In this document: positions 61,149 to 64,000 of the stretch, piece by piece
Position numbering within the stretch: the first letter of the stretch is position 1
How the letters are laid out: each line of letters begins with the position of its first letter
Assembly: GCA_029260395.1 (NCBI GenBank)
Contig: JAJDDJ010000018.1
Coordinates: 124,001-188,000 of the forward strand
Direction of reading: 5' to 3'
Source of the DNA: Phycisphaerales bacterium
GTDB lineage: Bacteria > Planctomycetota > Phycisphaerae > Phycisphaerales > UBA1924
Length of the DNA stretch: 64,000 bases
Made by a program: the position numbers and the translations under genes
Notes under the pieces: generated by a model
Database searches by the model: none
What the model was told of the DNA's origin: nothing
What the model saw: only the letters and a program-made list of their open reading frames with translations

Positions 61149-63920
61149 TTGGCACGACGCGTGTTTGAGATCGCCAAGGAACTGAACGTCGCCTCTAAGG
61201 CGGTCGTTGCTAAGTGCCATGCCGAGGGCATCCCCGAGAGCATCATCAAGAACCACATGTCCAGCGTGTCGGTCGGCCTTGAGGCCACGATCCGCGACTG
61301 GTTCTCCACCGACGCCGAAGCCCACGACGAGGGCGGCGGTACCGCGATCGAGACAGCCGCCAAGGTCGACATCGAGAAGGTACGCGCCAAACCCAAGCGT
61401 ACAAAGGCGGTTGCGCGTAAAGCTACAGCAATCGGTGACGGCGACGGCGACGGCAATGATGATTCGGACGGCGCGCTGACTCCTTCGGCAACACTCACCG
61501 CAGAACCCGAGCCCACGCCCGCCGAAAGCTCAGAACCCGCTACAGCCGAACCGGCCGCCTCGGTCGTCGCATCAGATCAGGTACCAGCGACAGACGAGCC
61601 CGCAGCGCCCGCCGACGACACCGACCATGGGGCACCCGCTGACCCCGCAGGTGACACAGCCGTGCCGACTGCGACGAGGTCTGCGCCCGCCAAGCCAGCG
61701 CCGATGAACGTGCCCGTTCGCCCGGACGTGGTCGTGCCCGCTGGCCCGCAGCTCGAGAAGAAGCAACAGGTCAAACTGGCCGGTCCCAAGGTAATCCGCG
61801 TGGAAGCGCCCGAGATCATCGAAGCCCCGCGCAGGAGGTCCCCGAGTGATTACGGCGGAGGCGGCGGAGGCGGACGTGGTGCCGGCTACGGTCCCGGCGG
61901 CGGTGGTGGCGGCGACGACCAGGGCCGGAGCCCGAGGCGCGGCGGCAAACGCCGTGGCCCAGGGGATTCCGACCCGGGCGGCGACGGGAACAAAGATGGA
62001 CGCACCGGCGGCGGCTACTCACAAGCCGACCTCGCCGAGCGTGAAGCCCGCCTCCAACGCTCGGGCGGCTACCTCAAGCAGCGCCGCCAGCTCGCACGCA
62101 ACTCAAGCCAAGCCGATCGGCCCCAGAACTTGGCCCAAACCGGTGGAAAGGTCGCTATCAGCGCGCCGTTCACGATAAAGGACCTCTCTGCAGCGACGGG
62201 TGTGAAGGCCGCCGAGATCGTCAAGCGGCTGTTCATGGAAGGCGTGATGGCGACGGCCAACTCGGGCATCGACGTCGAGAAGGCCCAGGAGATCCTGTTC
62301 GATTACAACATCGAGCTCGATGTCCAGGAAGCCAAGAGCGCCGAAGAGGTCGTCACCGAAGAGTTCGGCCAGCGCGACACCGTCGACGAGCGCCGCCGCG
62401 GGCCCGTCGTCACCATTCTCGGTCACGTCGATCACGGCAAGACCAGCCTGCTGGACCGTATCCGCAACGCGAACGTCGCCGAGGGCGAGGCCGGCGGCAT
62501 CACGCAGGCCACCAGCGCGTTCCGTGTGCCCGTCAACATCGGCGATGCCGACAAGGTCGTCGTCTTCATCGATACGCCCGGCCACGCCGCGTTCACCGAG
62601 ATGCGTTCGCGCGGCGCCACCGTGACCGACCTCTGCGTGATCGTCGTCGCTGCTGACGACGGAGTCATGCCGCAGACCATCGAGTCCATCGCCCACGCCA
62701 AGGCCGCCGGAACGCCCGTGATCGTGGCTCTCAACAAGATCGACAAGGCAGAGGCCACCGACGCCAACATCCAGCGCATCCTCGGCCAACTCGCCGAGCA
62801 CGGGCTCAACCCCGTCGAGTGGGGCGGCGATACCGAGATCATCAAGACCAGCGCCGTCAAGGACATCGGCATCCAGGAACTGCTCGAAGTTCTCGACTAC
62901 CAGGCCGAACTGCTTGAGCTCAAGGCCGACTTCGGCGGGCCCGCGCGCGGCTCGGTCATCGAGGCCAAGACTGAAATCGGCCGAGGCGTCGTCGCCAACG
63001 TGCTCATCTCCGATGGCGAACTCAAGGTCGGCGACTTCATCGTCGCGGGACGCGGCTTCGGACGCGTGCGCGACATCACCGACGACCGCGGCAAGAAGTC
63101 CAAGACCGCCACCCCGCCAAGCCCCATTCAGATCTCCGGTCTCGACGAACTCCCCGATGCGGGCGACCCGTTCTACGTCGTCGACAGCCTCAAAAAGGCG
63201 CAAGAAGCCGCAGAGCAGCGCCGCGAGCGCGTCCGTGATTCCCAGCTCGCCAAGCCCAAGGTCACGCTCGACAGCATGCTCAGCCAGATGCAGAACGCGG
63301 GTCTCAAGGAGATCCTCATCGTGCTCAAGGCCGACGTGCAGGGCTCGGTGGACGTGCTCCGCCAGGAGATCGAGAAGGTCTCGGGCGACGAGGTCAAGGT
63401 CCGCGTGCTCCACGCCGCAGTCGGCGGTATCACCGAGTCCGATGTGATTCTCGCCGAGGCTTCCAAGGCCATCATCATCGGCTTCAATGTCATCCCCTCG
63501 GGCAGGGCCCGCTCGATGGCCGAGGCCAAACGCGTCGAGATCCGTAAGTACGACGTCATCTACCACATCACCGAGGACATCATCAAGGCCGCCGAGGGCC
63601 TCCTCGAGCCAGAACTCCGCCAGGAAGTCTTGGGCCACGCCGAGGTGCGGCAGGTCTTCAAGGTCTCGAAGGTCGGCATGATCGCTGGTTGCTACGTCAC
63701 CGACGGCAAGATCGAACGCGATGCCCTCATCCGTGTCACACGCAACGATGTGGTCATCGAGAATGACCGCAAGCTCAGCCAGCTCAAGCGCGTCAAAGAC
63801 GACGCCAAGGAAGTGCGCACCGGGCTCGAGTGCGGCATGAAGATCAACGGGTACGACGACATCAAGGCCGGCGACATCCTCGAGTGCTACAAGCAGATCG
63901 AGGTCAAACGCACGCTTTGA
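61149..63920 (+). CDS. infB: Translation initiation factor IF-2
   Basis: A 923-residue protein. The start is TTG at 61149 with AGGAG (61136-61140) at a spacing of 8 bases; the first residues (RRVFEIAKELNVASKAVV) are the typical IF-2 N-terminal domain. A long disordered part follows: Ala/Pro/Glu-rich, then Gly-rich (about 235-260). The second N-domain comes at about 340, then the G domain: GHVDHGKTSL (about 425), DTPGHAAF, NKIDK and SAV. In switch I, GGITQ is followed by ATSAF where HIGAY is common. The C-terminal domains bind fMet-tRNA. It is downstream of nusA and upstream of a DUF503 start, a common gene order. Confidence 0.96.
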   Translation: MARRVFEIAKELNVASKAVVAKCHAEGIPESIIKNHMSSVSVGLEATIRDWFSTDAEAHDEGGGTAIETAAKVDIEKVRAKPKRTKAVARKATAIGDGDGDGNDDSDGALTPSATLTAEPEPTPAESSEPATAEPAASVVASDQVPATDEPAAPADDTDHGAPADPAGDTAVPTATRSAPAKPAPMNVPVRPDVVVPAGPQLEKKQQVKLAGPKVIRVEAPEIIEAPRRRSPSDYGGGGGGGRGAGYGPGGGGGGDDQGRSPRRGGKRRGPGDSDPGGDGNKDGRTGGGYSQADLAEREARLQRSGGYLKQRRQLARNSSQADRPQNLAQTGGKVAISAPFTIKDLSAATGVKAAEIVKRLFMEGVMATANSGIDVEKAQEILFDYNIELDVQEAKSAEEVVTEEFGQRDTVDERRRGPVVTILGHVDHGKTSLLDRIRNANVAEGEAGGITQATSAFRVPVNIGDADKVVVFIDTPGHAAFTEMRSRGATVTDLCVIVVAADDGVMPQTIESIAHAKAAGTPVIVALNKIDKAEATDANIQRILGQLAEHGLNPVEWGGDTEIIKTSAVKDIGIQELLEVLDYQAELLELKADFGGPARGSVIEAKTEIGRGVVANVLISDGELKVGDFIVAGRGFGRVRDITDDRGKKSKTATPPSPIQISGLDELPDAGDPFYVVDSLKKAQEAAEQRRERVRDSQLAKPKVTLDSMLSQMQNAGLKEILIVLKADVQGSVDVLRQEIEKVSGDEVKVRVLHAAVGGITESDVILAEASKAIIIGFNVIPSGRARSMAEAKRVEIRKYDVIYHITEDIIKAAEGLLEPELRQEVLGHAEVRQVFKVSKVGMIAGCYVTDGKIERDALIRVTRNDVVIENDRKLSQLKRVKDDAKEVRTGLECGMKINGYDDIKAGDILECYKQIEVKRTL

Positions 63921-63964
63921 GTCGCTCAACCAGGAGCGTGGCTCGTTCGGGCTAGGGGCATTCC

Positions 63965-64000
63965 ATGATCGTCGGCATTCTCCAGGTCGAACTGGCGATC
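63965..64000 (+). CDS. DUF503 (YlxP-like) protein, start only
   Basis: An ATG at 63965 preceded by GGGG, giving MIVGILQVELAI before the right edge. This matches the beginning of DUF503/YlxP-like proteins (MxVGxLxxEL), which usually sit between infB and rbfA, so the position supports the call. The rest is outside the window. Confidence 0.7.
   Translation, partial: MIVGILQVELAI

Overview
The window reads as a chromosomal segment of a moderately GC-rich planctomycete of the class Phycisphaerae. The taxonomic call is inferred from protein style. There are three secreted proteins ending in two-repeat, cysteine-flanked dockerin-like tails (GC-type dockerin), one protein ending in a PEP-CTERM-like tail (PTPAS, hydrophobic stretch, RRRR), and two very large LEPR-XLL/CSLREA/beta-helix surface proteins. 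The SUF-only Fe-S system, the membrane pyrophosphatase and the lone fliM are compatible with that. No rRNA, CRISPR array, insertion sequence, integrase or phage gene was seen. Three tRNAs are present: Ala-CGC, Thr-CGT and Gly-GCC.

Layout. 1-9.4 kb: DUF389 membrane protein, MBL-fold hydrolase, efp-aroK, trpF-rhomboid, citrate synthase, DUF4304, a small dockerin-tailed protein, a NYN-domain protein and rpsU with a clear terminator. 9.5-14.3 kb: membrane pyrophosphatase with an extra ~110-residue insert, an uncharacterised HELTH-containing membrane protein and a hypothetical gene. 14.3-19.4 kb: CPBP protease-dehydratase-tag cluster, divergent trpC, and a secreted thioredoxin-fold protein that has lost its cysteines. 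19.4-22.6 kb: an apparent structured RNA on the minus strand, then a znuA-znuC-znuB zinc uptake operon with a Fur/Zur-like dyad. 22.7-30.6 kb: tRNA-Ala and two divergent giant beta-helix proteins sharing a ~380-residue C-terminal domain. 30.5-36.4 kb: a full sufB-C-D-S-E-T operon. 36.5-42 kb: tetR-adaptor-RND efflux operon with a palindromic operator candidate, divergent from mutS. 44.8-53 kb: zinc-ribbon membrane protein, aldo/keto reductase, dockerin-tailed secreted protein, ctp-tsaD-release-factor-like operon, divergent hflX. 53.2-55.5 kb: tandem paralogous secreted proteins, one with a PEP-CTERM-like tail and one with a dockerin tail. 55.6-64 kb: two tRNAs, DsbD-like reductase, fliM, nusA-infB and the start of a DUF503 gene.

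How it fits together. Most of the window is housekeeping: translation (efp, rpsU, nusA, infB, tsaD, hflX, release-factor-like), amino-acid synthesis (aroK, trpF, trpC), Fe-S assembly, repair (tag, mutS) and energy (gltA, hppA). Between these sit cell-surface genes. The most interesting signal there is that apparently interchangeable C-terminal modules (PEP-CTERM-like tail versus GC-dockerin) sit on closely related bodies, and that the giant beta-helix pair shares a propeller-like C-terminal domain. Starts were chosen from homology, Shine-Dalgarno matches and overlaps. Several genes (infB, tsaD, znuB) appear to use TTG.
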